In this document: one piece after another, positions 7,588-16,460 of the stretch
Position numbering within the stretch: the stretch's first letter is position 1
Layout of the letters: every line of letters starts with the position of its first letter
DNA from: Oscillibacter sp.
GTDB lineage: Bacteria; Bacillota; Clostridia; Oscillospirales; Oscillospiraceae
NCBI GenBank assembly: GCA_017526785.1
Contig: JAFXQV010000015.1
Span: 108,858-172,857 of the forward strand
DNA: 64,000 bases
Reading direction: 5' to 3'
Notes under the pieces: model-generated
Told to the model about the DNA's origin: nothing
Databases searched by the model: none
Seen by the model: the letters and a program-made list of their open reading frames with translations, nothing else
Translations under genes and position numbers: made by a program

Positions 7588-8355
7588 TTATCCGTCGCGG
7601 TCGGCGGAAATCATGGCTTTGAGCGCCTCCACGGCGACGCGTACGGCGGCGGACGTGTCGGTACTCATTTTCTGGTCAAGCCCGGCCTTTTCGCGCTCCT
7701 GATTCCAGATGACGTGAAAACAGGCTCCGCAACGTACGCCCAGCGCGGCGGCGACGACGTAAAGCGCGGCGGTCTCCATCTCGCTGGCCTTGACGCCCAG
7801 ACGCTTCCACGCCTCCCACTTTGCGCGGAGTTCGTAGCCGACAGGCGACGCGTCGGGGCTGTGCTGTCCGTAGAAGCTGTCCTTGCTCTGCACGACCCCG
7901 GCGTGTACGGGCAGGCCGAGCGATTTCGCGGCGTCCACAAGCGCGTTGACGGCGTCCAGATTCCCCACGGCCGGGAACTCCGGCGGCGCGTACTCCAAAC
8001 TGGTGTGCTCAAAGCGTACCGCGCCCGTGGCTACCACGATGTCGCCCGACTGGACGCTTAAATCAATGCCGCCACAGGTTCCGGTTCTCAAAAAGGTGTC
8101 CGCGCCGCACTTGTGGAGTTCCTCCATGGCGATAGCGGCCGAGGGACCCCCGATACCCGTGGAACAGGCGGTCACTTTTTCGCCGAGCAGATACCCCGTC
8201 CAGACGCGAAACTCACGGTTGCAGGCGACTTCCTTCGCGTCGTCGAACAACGCCGCGATAGCGGGTACGCGTCCGGGGTCTCCGGGCAGAATGCAGTAGC
8301 GCCCCACGTCCTCCGGGGTGCAGTGAATGTGAAACTGCTTTTCAAGTTCTTGCAT
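7588..8355 (-). CDS. udp: Uridine phosphorylase family nucleoside phosphorylase
   Basis: This 255-residue NP-I family protein carries [11 protein letters not shown] for phosphate binding, [19 protein letters not shown] for the central fold, RTGTCGG, and the ribose-binding SEMETAAL. The [16 protein letters not shown] combination and the length favour uridine phosphorylase (uridine plus phosphate to uracil and ribose 1-phosphate) over purine-specific enzymes such as the DeoD protein encoded at 4564-5283. It is cytoplasmic and acts in pyrimidine salvage. It lies 32 bases after mutS2 in the same direction and 19 bases before the protease gene, so these probably share a transcript. Substrate choice between uridine and related nucleosides is inference. 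Confidence 0.8.
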   Translation of the reverse strand: MQELEKQFHIHCTPEDVGRYCILPGDPGRVPAIAALFDDAKEVACNREFRVWTGYLLGEKVTACSTGIGGPSAAIAMEELHKCGADTFLRTGTCGGIDLSVQSGDIVVATGAVRFEHTSLEYAPPEFPAVGNLDAVNALVDAAKSLGLPVHAGVVQSKDSFYGQHSPDASPVGYELRAKWEAWKRLGVKASEMETAALYVVAAALGVRCGACFHVIWNQEREKAGLDQKMSTDTSAAVRVAVEALKAMISADRDG

Positions 8356-8386
8356 AATAATCTCCTGTTTCGTTACAGACTTCCGG

Positions 8387-10819
8387 TTACTTTTTGAGTG
8401 TGACGACGGTCACGCCGTCCTCGCCCTCGCCGTAGACGCCCAAGCGGTAACTCTTCACGGCCTTATGGCGTTTCAGGATAGCGTGTACGGCTTTCCGCAA
8501 GGCTCCGGTACCCTTGCCGTGGATGATGACCACGGTTTCCAGATGTCCCATGACCGCGCCGGACAGGAAGTTTTCCACGACGCTTTCGGCCTCTATGGTC
8601 TCCATGCCGCGTATGTCGAGTTCCCGCTGCGCGGCGGAACGCAGTGGAAGCGACACGCCGCCTTTCGGCGCGGCGTGGGCGGACATGCCGCGCTTTTTCT
8701 TCGTGGCGGGCTGTTCCAGCGCGACACGCTCCGCGCCTTCGATGAGGCGCACCTCCGCCGCGTTGACCTTCATGTTAATGGCACCGGCTTTCAGGCGCAA
8801 CGTCTGCCCGTCCACGCCGATGACCTCCGCCGGGGTGCGTACGCCGGGAATCTCCACAAGGTCTCCGGCGCGGATAGGGCGGCTTGGCTTCGGAATCGGT
8901 TCCTGTCTCATGTCGGGATGTGAAAGCGCGTCCTCCGCCTCGTTGAGTTTCCGGCGCAGAGCGGCGCGGGCTTCGTTGGAATCCTCCACGGTGCCACGTT
9001 CCAGAATGGCCTTTTCGTACGCTTTCCGTAACGCGTCGAGTTCGGAGAAAACGCCGTCGGCGGCGCTCCGGGCGTCTTTGAGAATGCGCTTCGCTTCGGC
9101 CTCCCCACGGCTCCGGGCGTGTTCCTTGGCTCGCTCCATCTGTTCGCGGAACTCACGGGCTTTCTTTGCGTCCTCCTCCCGCTGGCGGAACAGGCGTTCC
9201 GATTCCGTGTCGCGGCGTTCGAGCGCCTGCCGCTTTTCTTCCAGACGCGTCAGAATGTCCTCAAAGCGCACACTGTCGCCGCTCATCTGCGACTGGGCGT
9301 CGGCTATGATTTCCTCCGGCAGTCCGAGACGCCGCGAGATTGCGAACGCGTTCGACTTCCCCGGAATGCCGATAATTAAGCGGTACGTCGGCGCGAGCGT
9401 CTCCACGTCAAATTCGCAAGACGCGTTTTCCACGCCCGCCGTTGTCATGGCGAACGTTTTCAGCTCCGCGTAGTGGGTCGTGGCGGCGGACTTCGCCCCG
9501 AGGGCGCGTACGTGCTGGATAACCGCTATCGCAAGCGCGGCACCCTCCACGGGGTCGGTACCCGCGCCGAGTTCGTCGAACAGTAACAGGCTTTGTGAAT
9601 CGGCCTCTTTCAGGATAGCGACAATATTTGTCATGTGCGCGGAGAACGTGGAAAGGCTTTGCTCTATACTTTGTTCGTCGCCGATGTCGGCAAGGACGCG
9701 CTCATAGACCGAAAGCGTACTCCCGTCCCCGGCGGGGATGTGCAGGCCGCATTGTGCCATAAGCGTTAAGAGGCCTAACGTTTTCAGGCTGACGGTTTTG
9801 CCGCCGGTATTGGGACCCGTAATCACAAGCGTGTCGAAATCCTCTCCGAGGGAAAGGTCAATCGGGACGGCGTTTTTGGGGTCGAGCAGGGGGTGGCGCG
9901 CCTTGCGCAAGTGGATTGCCCCGTCACGCCGCAGGGCTGGCCGCACGGCGTCCATTTTATACGAAAGCTGGCCGCGCGCGAAAATCAGGTCAAGCCGGAC
10001 AAGGGTATTGTAATCGTCCTCCAAGTCGCGCTTGTGGGCGGCGGCGTCGTTGGAGAGTTCCGCCAAAATGCGGTCAATCTCCTTTTGCTCTTTGGCCTGT
10101 AGTTCGATAAGTTCATTGTTGGCCTGTACGACGCCCATTGGCTCTACGAACACCGTCGCGCCGGACGACGAAATGTCGTGGACAAGTCCGGGGAGCGCCG
10201 AGCGCTGTTCGGCCTTGACGGGTACGACAAAGCGCCCGTCGCGCTGGGTGATGATGGATTCCTGTAAAATCTTCGCGTAACTGGGCGACGAGATGATTTT
10301 CTGCAGAATCTGGCGGCTTTTGGACTGCGCCGCCCGCATGTGACGCCGGATGTCGGCTAATTCGGGGCTTGCGGCGTCGGAGACGGTATCTTCGTCGGGG
10401 ATACAGCGGCGTATTTTCTCTTCCAGAAAGCGGTTCCCGCGCAGCGACAAAAAGAACTGGTCAAGCGCCGTCCGTTCCTGTTGCTGTTCGGGGAAATACT
10501 CCCGCGTACGCCGCGCGGCGGTCAGCACGCCCGCGACGGTCAGGAGTTCGTGGAGATTGAGCGCCCCGCCGCGTTCGGCGCGGTCGAGCGCTTCGGCGAT
10601 GGGCTTCACGCCCGAAAAGGACGGGCTTCCGTGCAGTCCAATCATGGCGCGGGCGGCGTCGGTCTCGTTCAGGAGGCGCTCCACGTCCTCGCGTTCGGTT
10701 TCGGGGCGCAGACGGAGAGAGCGTGCCTTGGCCTCCGCGCTTACGGCCTGTTCCGAAAGCAGTTCCAGCACGCGGGGGAGTTCCAGAGTGCGGACGGATT
10801 TTTCGGTTAGTTCACTCAT
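8387..10819 (-). CDS. mutS2: MutS2 ATPase/endonuclease
   Basis: This 810-residue protein is a full-length MutS2. The N-terminal half has the MutS core and clamp helices. The ATPase centre is at about residues 330-430, with Walker A in [10 protein letters not shown] and Walker B in [15 protein letters not shown] long charged coiled coil follows (about 510-630). The C-terminal Smr nuclease domain (about 735-810) contains LDIRG and the HGKGTGALR motif. MutS2 has no mismatch-binding domain; it is known to suppress homologous recombination and, in some Firmicutes, to rescue collided ribosomes. The neighbouring recO also concerns recombination. Length is slightly above the usual 780-790. Confidence 0.95.
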   Translation of the reverse strand: MSELTEKSVRTLELPRVLELLSEQAVSAEAKARSLRLRPETEREDVERLLNETDAARAMIGLHGSPSFSGVKPIAEALDRAERGGALNLHELLTVAGVLTAARRTREYFPEQQQERTALDQFFLSLRGNRFLEEKIRRCIPDEDTVSDAASPELADIRRHMRAAQSKSRQILQKIISSPSYAKILQESIITQRDGRFVVPVKAEQRSALPGLVHDISSSGATVFVEPMGVVQANNELIELQAKEQKEIDRILAELSNDAAAHKRDLEDDYNTLVRLDLIFARGQLSYKMDAVRPALRRDGAIHLRKARHPLLDPKNAVPIDLSLGEDFDTLVITGPNTGGKTVSLKTLGLLTLMAQCGLHIPAGDGSTLSVYERVLADIGDEQSIEQSLSTFSAHMTNIVAILKEADSQSLLLFDELGAGTDPVEGAALAIAVIQHVRALGAKSAATTHYAELKTFAMTTAGVENASCEFDVETLAPTYRLIIGIPGKSNAFAISRRLGLPEEIIADAQSQMSGDSVRFEDILTRLEEKRQALERRDTESERLFRQREEDAKKAREFREQMERAKEHARSRGEAEAKRILKDARSAADGVFSELDALRKAYEKAILERGTVEDSNEARAALRRKLNEAEDALSHPDMRQEPIPKPSRPIRAGDLVEIPGVRTPAEVIGVDGQTLRLKAGAINMKVNAAEVRLIEGAERVALEQPATKKKRGMSAHAAPKGGVSLPLRSAAQRELDIRGMETIEAESVVENFLSGAVMGHLETVVIIHGKGTGALRKAVHAILKRHKAVKSYRLGVYGEGEDGVTVVTLKK

Positions 10820-10831
10820 AACATCACCTGT

Positions 10832-11272
10832 TCAATACGGGTTCGGCTCGTCGAGTACCCACGGCAGACGGTCAAACCAGAATTCGACCTGAAAGCAGGG
10901 GCGCGGGAAGTCGTCGGGCAGCAAATCGCAGTCGGCCTTACAGGACACGGAAACGCCGTCCGTGAGTTCCCGGGGCAAACAGCCGGGTTCCGGCTCGCCG
11001 CCGACAAATTCGCCGTGGACATGGTACCAAGCGCTTGAAAACACGCTGTCGGGGGTGGGGGCGTAATAATGGCAGGCTTCGGCGGGTTTCAGCGGGTCAA
11101 GGCCGAGGGTGCGGAACGCGTCCGCGACGGCTTCCGGCAGGTTGGCGGCGGCCTTGACAAAGTTCCGGCACCCGGCGCAGTCGCACATTTCCCACGGGTG
11201 CGCGTCGTAATAGGCGCGTGTCCGTTCGGGGTTCACGCGCGCCCGGCACGCCCCCAAAACAAAGTCCGTCAT
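10832..11272 (-). CDS. Conserved hypothetical protein with a CDCxGC motif
   Basis: A 146-residue soluble protein of unknown function. Near residue 30 it has the motif WEMCDCAGCRNF, and further cysteines occur in EPGCLPREL and SCKADCDLLP, so metal or redox binding is possible but unproven. There is no signal peptide and no membrane segment. It starts with ATG overlapping the recO stop codon by four bases (ATGA) and ends 12 bases before mutS2, so it is translationally coupled to recO and co-transcribed with mutS2. I recognise it only as a protein of the type found beside clostridial repair genes; no function is claimed. The longer in-frame extension upstream merely shadows recO. Confidence 0.7.
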   Translation of the reverse strand: MTDFVLGACRARVNPERTRAYYDAHPWEMCDCAGCRNFVKAAANLPEAVADAFRTLGLDPLKPAEACHYYAPTPDSVFSSAWYHVHGEFVGGEPEPGCLPRELTDGVSVSCKADCDLLPDDFPRPCFQVEFWFDRLPWVLDEPNPY

Positions 11273-12024
11273 GACATCCCCTCCGGCGAAAGGCTCTTGT
11301 AAAATTCCAGCGTCCTGAAACGGCGCTCCATCTGCACGCACAGGAACCGCTCCGCCGCGTCGGACAGGCGTTTCAGCGCGTCCGCGCCGAGGCGGAACGA
11401 GTACAGGCGCTTGTCGTCGCCGTAGACGACGTGGCGCAGTGCCGCCAGCGACGCCGCGCACAGCGGCACGGAGTTTCCGGCGTTGCCGGGGGCGCAGTCG
11501 CGGCAGTGCAGGACGCCTTGGACGGTGTCCAGCATGGGCGGGGACGGGTCGGCGCGGCCGCAGTACGCGCAGGAATCCGCCAGCGGCGCGAAGCCCGCCA
11601 CGCACAGAAATTTCAGCTCGAAGGCGGCCTTGACGAGTGCCGGAGGCCGCGCCAGCGCCGACAGGGCGTGCAGGCCGTTCAGCAGGTGCCGAAGCAGAGC
11701 CTCCGCCGGGACTTCCTCCACGGCCACGGCCTCCGCCAGTTCCGCGAAGTAGAACCCAAGCGCGAGCGTTTCCAGATTGCCCCGCAGGCCGGGGAACAGT
11801 TCCAGCGCGTCGGCCTCTTTGGCGAAGTACCAGTCTCCGCGACGGTACAACGTCCACTCCGAGTACGCGAGGGCTTGCGCCGAGGCCGCGAAGCGGCTGT
11901 TTTTCCGTCTGGCTCCCCGGACGATGACGGGAGTTTTCCCGTGGCGCTCCGTCAAGAGTGTCAAAATTTTGTCGGTCTCCCGCGTGACGGTCTCCCGCAG
12001 GACGACACCCCGCGTCACAAGCAT
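11269..12024 (-). CDS. recO: DNA repair protein RecO
   Basis: This 251-residue protein helps load RecA on SSB-coated single-stranded DNA in the RecFOR pathway. The N-terminal OB-fold is visible (TRGVVLRETVTRETDKILTL, then KTPVIVRGARR). The C-terminal part has the zinc-type cluster CAYCGR ... VLHCRDC that many Firmicutes RecO proteins carry. The start was placed at the ATG preceded by GGCGGGGG. A TTG further upstream lies within the promoter's initiation region and would leave no leader. It opens a minus-strand operon running through mutS2. Confidence 0.9.
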   Translation of the reverse strand: MLVTRGVVLRETVTRETDKILTLLTERHGKTPVIVRGARRKNSRFAASAQALAYSEWTLYRRGDWYFAKEADALELFPGLRGNLETLALGFYFAELAEAVAVEEVPAEALLRHLLNGLHALSALARPPALVKAAFELKFLCVAGFAPLADSCAYCGRADPSPPMLDTVQGVLHCRDCAPGNAGNSVPLCAASLAALRHVVYGDDKRLYSFRLGADALKRLSDAAERFLCVQMERRFRTLEFYKSLSPEGMS

Positions 12025-12056
12025 GTCCACGCCCCCGCCGCTCTCAAAGTGTGCCA

Positions 12057-12085
12057 ATTATACCACGTCACGCGCAAATCCGCAA
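12057..12085 (-). promoter_or_regulatory. Promoter of the recO-mutS2 operon
   Basis: Minus strand TTGCGG, 17-base spacer, perfect TATAAT. The predicted start near 12050 gives a leader of about 26 bases. Confidence 0.75.
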
Positions 12086-12129
12086 CCGAAAAATAGATTT
12101 GTAACAGAATCGTTAGCAAACGCCGTATA

Positions 12130-12159
12130 TTGACAACAGGCAAATAACGGGTGTATACT
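12130..12159 (+). promoter_or_regulatory. Promoter of the toxin-antitoxin operon
   Basis: Consensus TTGACA, 18-base spacer, TATACT, 22 bases before the antitoxin start. It is divergent from the recO promoter 44 bases away. Confidence 0.75.
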
Positions 12160-12181
12160 GTGGGGGAAAGGAAGTGGGCGT

Positions 12182-12460
12182 ATGGCACCCGTAAGCACCA
12201 ATATCAAAATTGACCCGGAACTCAAACGGGACGCGCAGGAACTGTTTGACAACCTGGGACTGAGTTTAAGCGCGGCGGTCAATATGTTTCTGCGTCAGGC
12301 GGTGCGGGAACAGGCAATGCCGTTCCGCGTACGCATTCCCGTTTACAACGAGGAGACACTGAAAGTCATTGAGGACGCCCGGCGCGGTGTGAACGTCAGT
12401 AAGGGCTACACCTCTATGGAGGAACTTTTGGAGGCGCTCAATGCTGACGACGAAGTTTAG
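12182..12460 (+). CDS. RelB/DinJ-family antitoxin
   Basis: This 92-residue protein neutralises the toxin encoded just downstream and probably represses the shared promoter. The N-terminal ribbon-helix-helix DNA-binding segment is recognisable: NIKIDPELKRDAQELFDNLG followed by LSLSAAVNMFLRQAVRE, the standard DinJ signature. The C-terminal half (VNVSKGYTSMEELLEAL) is the toxin-wrapping region. It overlaps the toxin gene by 20 bases, the usual arrangement for coupled translation with antitoxin first. Ribosome site GGAAAGGAAG precedes the ATG. Autoregulation by the antitoxin or the complex is expected from the family and not shown here. Confidence 0.9.
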   Translation: MAPVSTNIKIDPELKRDAQELFDNLGLSLSAAVNMFLRQAVREQAMPFRVRIPVYNEETLKVIEDARRGVNVSKGYTSMEELLEALNADDEV

Positions 12461-12719
12461 TAACATGTTCAAAAAGGACTACAAGCGCCTGCAAAAGCGC
12501 AAATATGACATGACAGCGTTAGATGATACGATTCACCTGCTGTCGTGCGGCTATCCGTTGCCGGAATCCTACCATGACCATCCCTTGATTGGGAAGGGCT
12601 TTGTCGGCTGTCGGGAATGCCATATCACCCCGGACTGGCTTTTGGTGTACCAAATCCGCGAACTGGAATTGATATTGTATTTGACCCGTACCGGAACACA
12701 CAGTGACATATTTTCGTGA
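12441..12719 (+). CDS. YafQ/RelE-family mRNA interferase toxin
   Basis: This 92-residue RelE-fold ribosome-dependent endoribonuclease cleaves mRNA in the A site when freed from its antitoxin. Residues matching the YafQ catalytic set are present: the HDH motif near residue 46, the histidine and Asp-Trp in CHITPDWLL, and the terminal histidine in RTGTHSDIF. Length matches YafQ. It is co-transcribed with the RelB/DinJ antitoxin. The active site is complete, so the module is likely functional. The assignment to YafQ rather than another RelE branch rests on those histidines and on the pairing with a DinJ-like antitoxin. Confidence 0.9.
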   Translation: MLTTKFSNMFKKDYKRLQKRKYDMTALDDTIHLLSCGYPLPESYHDHPLIGKGFVGCRECHITPDWLLVYQIRELELILYLTRTGTHSDIFS

Positions 12720-12726
12720 CAAGTTC

Positions 12727-12755
12727 CCCTCTCCCGGAACCGGGGGAGGGCTTTT
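12727..12755 (+). terminator. Terminator after the toxin-antitoxin pair
   Basis: Inverted repeat ccctctcccgg / ccgggggaggg followed by CTTTT, directly after the toxin stop and just before the pyr promoter. Confidence 0.8.
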
Positions 12756-12760
12756 CGCGC

Positions 12761-12789
12761 TTGCGTATCGGGACGCGCTGTGGTAAGAT
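12761..12789 (+). promoter_or_regulatory. Promoter of the pyr operon
   Basis: TTGCGT, 17-base spacer, TAAGAT. The predicted start is near 12796, only about 25 bases before the pyrC ATG, too short for a PyrR-type attenuator. Confidence 0.65.
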
Positions 12790-12820
12790 AGGCGAAAACG
12801 GACGGGAGGGAACTTTTATC

Positions 12821-14101
12821 ATGCTTCTGTTTACGGGCGGAACCGTGTACCGTGGCGGACAGTTCCGGGAAGAACCGCTGGCCGTGTCCGGCGCGAACAT
12901 CGTGCCGTGTCCGGCAAATACGGACGGCGCGTCGGTGATACGGGTGCCGGGCTGTTTGATAGTGCCGGGCTTCACGGACGTGCATGTGCATTTCCGCCAG
13001 CCGGGTTTCGCGTACAAGGAAACCATCTATTCCGGCACGTTCGCCGCCGCCGCCGGAGGCTATACGACCGTCTGTGCCATGCCGAACCTGAACCCCGTCC
13101 CGGACACGCTGGAACACCTGCAAACGCAACTGGACTTGATAAAGCGTGACGCGCTTATCCGTGTTCGCCCTTACGGTTCCATCACGCGGGGGGAACGGGG
13201 TGCGGAGTTGTCGGATTTCGCGGCGCTCGCGCCGTACGTGGCGGGCTTCTCCGACGACGGAAAGGGCGTACAGTCGCGGGAGGTCATGCGGGAGGCCATG
13301 GAACACGCGAAAGCCGTCAAAAAGCCGATTGTCGCGCACTGCGAGGACGAATCGCTGTTGCGCAAGGATTGGGCGATTCACGACGGCGCGTTTGCGCGGC
13401 GCAACGGCTTTCCGGGCAACGCGTCCGAGAGCGAGTGGCGGCAGGTCGAACGCGATTTGGAACTTGTCCGGGAAACGGGCTGTCAGTACCATGTCTGCCA
13501 CGTCTCGACAAAGGAGAGTGTGGCGCTGATTCGCGACGCCAAGCGGGAGGGGCTTCCGGTCAGTTGCGAGACCGCCCCGCACTACTTAGCGCTCACGGAC
13601 GAGGAACTTTCCGACGACGGGCGCTTCAAGATGAATCCGCCCATCCGGAGCGCCGACGACCGCGACGCGCTCTTAGCGGGACTTTTGGACGGAACTGTAG
13701 ACTGTATCGCAACCGACCACGCGCCGCACAGCGCCGAGGAGAAGTCGCGGGGACTGCGCGGCAGTCTCAACGGCGTTGTGGGACTCGAAACGGCCTTCCC
13801 GGTACTCTACACGACCCTTGTCGAAACGGGGCTTATGGCGCTTGAAACGCTGTTACGCGCCCTATGTGCGCGTCCGCGGGAGATATTCGGCTTCGCGTCG
13901 TGTACGCTGTCGCCGGGGGAGGCGGCGGACTTCGCGATTTTGGACTTGAACCGCCCGCACACTGTCAACAGTACGCGCTTCCACTCACTGGGACGGGCGA
14001 CGCCGTTTGACGGCTGGGGCGTGTCGGCGGCTATTGCTATGACGGTATGCGGCGGGAAAATCGTGTACCACAATCTGCCGTACCGGGAGGGGATTTCGTG
14101 A
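12821..14101 (+). CDS. pyrC: Dihydroorotase
   Basis: This 426-residue zinc amidohydrolase closes carbamoyl-aspartate to dihydroorotate, step three of UMP synthesis. Metal-binding residues are visible in the DVHVHFRQPG motif (two histidines), HCEDESLL, HVSTKE, and the catalytic aspartate in CIATDHAPH. It belongs to the class I (PyrC/AllB-like) type typical of Gram-positive bacteria. The start at the ATG after GGGAGGG was chosen; the longer frame begins inside the preceding terminator. It is first in an eight-gene operon and its stop overlaps the pyrK start. Confidence 0.95.
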   Translation: MLLFTGGTVYRGGQFREEPLAVSGANIVPCPANTDGASVIRVPGCLIVPGFTDVHVHFRQPGFAYKETIYSGTFAAAAGGYTTVCAMPNLNPVPDTLEHLQTQLDLIKRDALIRVRPYGSITRGERGAELSDFAALAPYVAGFSDDGKGVQSREVMREAMEHAKAVKKPIVAHCEDESLLRKDWAIHDGAFARRNGFPGNASESEWRQVERDLELVRETGCQYHVCHVSTKESVALIRDAKREGLPVSCETAPHYLALTDEELSDDGRFKMNPPIRSADDRDALLAGLLDGTVDCIATDHAPHSAEEKSRGLRGSLNGVVGLETAFPVLYTTLVETGLMALETLLRALCARPREIFGFASCTLSPGEAADFAILDLNRPHTVNSTRFHSLGRATPFDGWGVSAAIAMTVCGGKIVYHNLPYREGIS

Positions 14102-14832
14102 AACAGTCCGTCTTTACGCTCCGACGCGTCCGGCGTCTGACCGCCGACACCGTGGAGTTGACGCTTTCCGGCGACACGTCCGCGATTACCGCGCCGGGGC
14201 AGTTCGTGAATGTCGCCCTGCCCGGACACTTTCTCCGGCGTCCGGTGTCGGTCTGCGACCGGGACGGCGACACCTTGACGCTTCTGCTTCGCGTTGTCGG
14301 CGCGGGGACGCGGGAACTTGCCGACGCCGCGCCGGGTACCGCGTTCGACGTATTAACCGGACTGGGCAACGGCTTCACGCTGTCGGGCGTTGACCCGGAA
14401 AGCGTCGTCTTGGCGGGAGGCGGAATCGGCGTCGCGCCGCTGTTCGGACTGGCGAAAGCGTTGCGGCGTCGAGGCGTGGCGCCCGTCGCGGCGCTGGGCT
14501 TCCGCAACCGCGCCGACGTGTTCTATCTGGACGAGTTCCGCGCCGTCTGCGACACGGTGCTTGTCGCCACGGAGGACGAAAGCGGGCTTGTCACGGATAT
14601 TCTGCGGCAACAGGCGTCCCGGCGCTACGTGTACTGTTGCGGACCGTTGCCGATGTTGCGGGCGGTGTACGCGTTGCCGCACCTGACCGGGGGACAGTAC
14701 AGCTTTGAGGCGCGCATGGGTTGCGGCTTCGGGGCGTGTATGGGCTGTTCCATGCCGTTCAAAGGCGGCTGGAAGCGCGTCTGCAAGGAGGGACCCATTT
14801 TCACGCGGGAGGAAATCGCATGGGAGACGTGA
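14098..14832 (+). CDS. pyrK: Dihydroorotate dehydrogenase B, electron-transfer subunit
   Basis: This 244-residue FAD and [2Fe-2S] protein passes electrons from PyrD to NAD+. It has the ferredoxin-reductase FAD motif RPVSVCDRDGD, the pyridine-nucleotide fold (VVLAGGGIGVAPLFGL, then YCCGPLPMLRAV) and the C-terminal cluster ligands in MGCGFGACMGC plus a final cysteine in RVCKEGP. It starts with GTG overlapping the pyrC stop (GTGA), and its end overlaps pyrD by 13 bases. These overlaps fit a 1:1 complex made by coupled translation. PyrK marks pyrD as the NAD-dependent type. Confidence 0.95.
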   Translation: MKQSVFTLRRVRRLTADTVELTLSGDTSAITAPGQFVNVALPGHFLRRPVSVCDRDGDTLTLLLRVVGAGTRELADAAPGTAFDVLTGLGNGFTLSGVDPESVVLAGGGIGVAPLFGLAKALRRRGVAPVAALGFRNRADVFYLDEFRAVCDTVLVATEDESGLVTDILRQQASRRYVYCCGPLPMLRAVYALPHLTGGQYSFEARMGCGFGACMGCSMPFKGGWKRVCKEGPIFTREEIAWET

Positions 14833-15740
14833 ATCTGTCCGTGACGCTGGCGGGGGTGACGCTCAAAAACCCGGTGATTCCGGCGTCCGGCACATTTGGC
14901 TATGGGCGCGAGGCCGCCGAACTCTACGACTTAAACGTATTGGGCGCGTTCGCGTGGAAAGGCACGACCGCGCAAGCGCGTGACGGCAACCCGCCGCCGC
15001 GTATCGCCGAGACCCCCGGCGGCATGCTCAACGCCATTGGGCTACAGAATCCGGGTATTGACGCCGTAATCAAAGAGGAAGTCCCGAACATTGCGCGTAT
15101 CTTTCAAGGCGTCGTCGTTGCGAACGTGGGCGGGTTCAGCGTCGACGAGTACGCCGAGAACTGCCGCAAGCTGGACGACGTGGAACAGTGCCGGATACTG
15201 GAAATTAACATTTCGTGTCCGAACGTCCACGCGGGCGGGCGGAACTTCGGCACAGACCCGAAAGCCGCCGCCGAGGTCACGAAAGCCGTACGGCGCGCGA
15301 CGCGGAAACCCGTTTTCATGAAGCTGACGCCGAACGTCTCCGACATTACGGAGATTGCGCGTGCCTGCGCCGACGCGGGCGCGGACGGGCTGTGTCTGAT
15401 AAATACGCTGTTAGGCATGCGCATTGACCTGAGAACGCGCCGCCCGGTGCTGGCGAACCGTACGGGCGGGCTGTCCGGCGCGGCGGTGTTCCCGGTGGCG
15501 CTGCGCATGGTCTGGGACGTTTACGAGGCTGTCCGACTGCCGATAATCGGCTGTGGGGGCGTGTCGTCGGCGGAGGACGTGGCCGAGATGATGTTAGCGG
15601 GGGCGTCGGCCGTGGAAATCGGCGCGGCGAACTTGCGGAACCCGTACCTGTGCAAAGAGGTCGTCGAGGCCTTGCCGGACGTATGTAAGCGCTTGGGCGT
15701 GGCGAACGTCGCGGAACTGACAGGCGCGGCGCATAACTAA
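14820..15740 (+). CDS. pyrD: Dihydroorotate dehydrogenase B, catalytic subunit
   Basis: This 306-residue FMN enzyme oxidises dihydroorotate to orotate. The (beta/alpha)8 barrel shows NPVIPASGTFGYG near the N-terminus, the substrate segment MLNAIGLQNPGID, the class 1 active-site cysteine in INISCPNVHAGG, and the FMN phosphate site GCGGVSSAEDVAEMM near the C-terminus. The ATG lies inside the end of pyrK; the upstream in-frame region only shadows pyrK. With PyrK it forms the heterotetramer typical of Firmicutes. Confidence 0.95.
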   Translation: MGDVNLSVTLAGVTLKNPVIPASGTFGYGREAAELYDLNVLGAFAWKGTTAQARDGNPPPRIAETPGGMLNAIGLQNPGIDAVIKEEVPNIARIFQGVVVANVGGFSVDEYAENCRKLDDVEQCRILEINISCPNVHAGGRNFGTDPKAAAEVTKAVRRATRKPVFMKLTPNVSDITEIARACADAGADGLCLINTLLGMRIDLRTRRPVLANRTGGLSGAAVFPVALRMVWDVYEAVRLPIIGCGGVSSAEDVAEMMLAGASAVEIGAANLRNPYLCKEVVEALPDVCKRLGVANVAELTGAAHN

Positions 15741-15752
15741 GGAGGCGGAGAC

Positions 15753-16460
15753 GTGAACAAAAAAGAGGTCATTGTAGCGCTGGACTTCCCCGACCGTCAA
15801 ACGACGCTGGACTTTCTGGACTGCTTCCCGGACGGCGAAAAGCCGTTTGTGAAAATCGGCATGGAGCTGTATTATTCCGAGGGGGCGTCGATGGTACGCG
15901 AAATCCGGCGGCGCGGACACCCGATTTTCCTTGACCTGAAACTGCACGACATTCCGAACACGGTTAGGCGTACGATGTCGGTACTCTCGCGGCTGGACGT
16001 GGACATGGTGAACTTGCACGCGTCCGGGGGTTCGGCGATGATGAGGGCGGCGCTGGAAGGTCTCACGCGCCCGGACGGTTCCCGGCCTCTGCTGATTGCC
16101 GTCACGCAGTTGACCAGCACCGACGCCAGAACCTTGAAAGAGGAACTGCTGATTGACGCGCCCATGGACTACACGGTATTATGGTACGCGGAAAACGCGG
16201 CGCGTTGCGGTCTGGACGGGGTAGTGTGTTCGCCGCTGGAGGCCGCCGCCGTGAAGCGGCGCTGTGGCGGCACGTTTCTGACCGTGACGCCCGGCATACG
16301 TTTCGCGGACGGCGACACGGGCGACCAAAAGCGCGTCATGACGCCGGAGAAGGCCGCGCAGGCGGGTTGTGACTGTATCGTGGTGGGGCGTCCCGTGACG
16401 CAAGCGAAAAACCCCGTGGAGGCGTACCGCCGCTGTGTGCGGGAGTTCCTCAATGGATAA
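15753..16460 (+). CDS. pyrF: Orotidine 5'-phosphate decarboxylase
   Basis: This 235-residue enzyme decarboxylates OMP to UMP, the last step of the pathway. The catalytic motif FLDLKLHDIPNTV carries the Asp-Lys-Asp set, the N-terminus has IVALDFPD, and the phosphate-binding end reads TPGIRFADGDTGDQKRVMTP and IVVGRPVT. It is the short group I type. It has an AAGGAGG ribosome site 12 bases after pyrD and overlaps the next gene by eight bases. Confidence 0.95.
   Translation: MNKKEVIVALDFPDRQTTLDFLDCFPDGEKPFVKIGMELYYSEGASMVREIRRRGHPIFLDLKLHDIPNTVRRTMSVLSRLDVDMVNLHASGGSAMMRAALEGLTRPDGSRPLLIAVTQLTSTDARTLKEELLIDAPMDYTVLWYAENAARCGLDGVVCSPLEAAAVKRRCGGTFLTVTPGIRFADGDTGDQKRVMTPEKAAQAGCDCIVVGRPVTQAKNPVEAYRRCVREFLNG

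Noticed and set aside
10832-11857. A 341-codon frame upstream of mutS2
   Set aside because: The first 195 codons lie over recO and have Arg/Gly-rich shadow composition. The ATG at 11272 overlapping the recO stop is the credible start.
12024-12057. TTG start for recO at 12057
   Set aside because: It lies in the initiation region of the promoter, leaving no leader or ribosome site; the ATG at 12024 is better.
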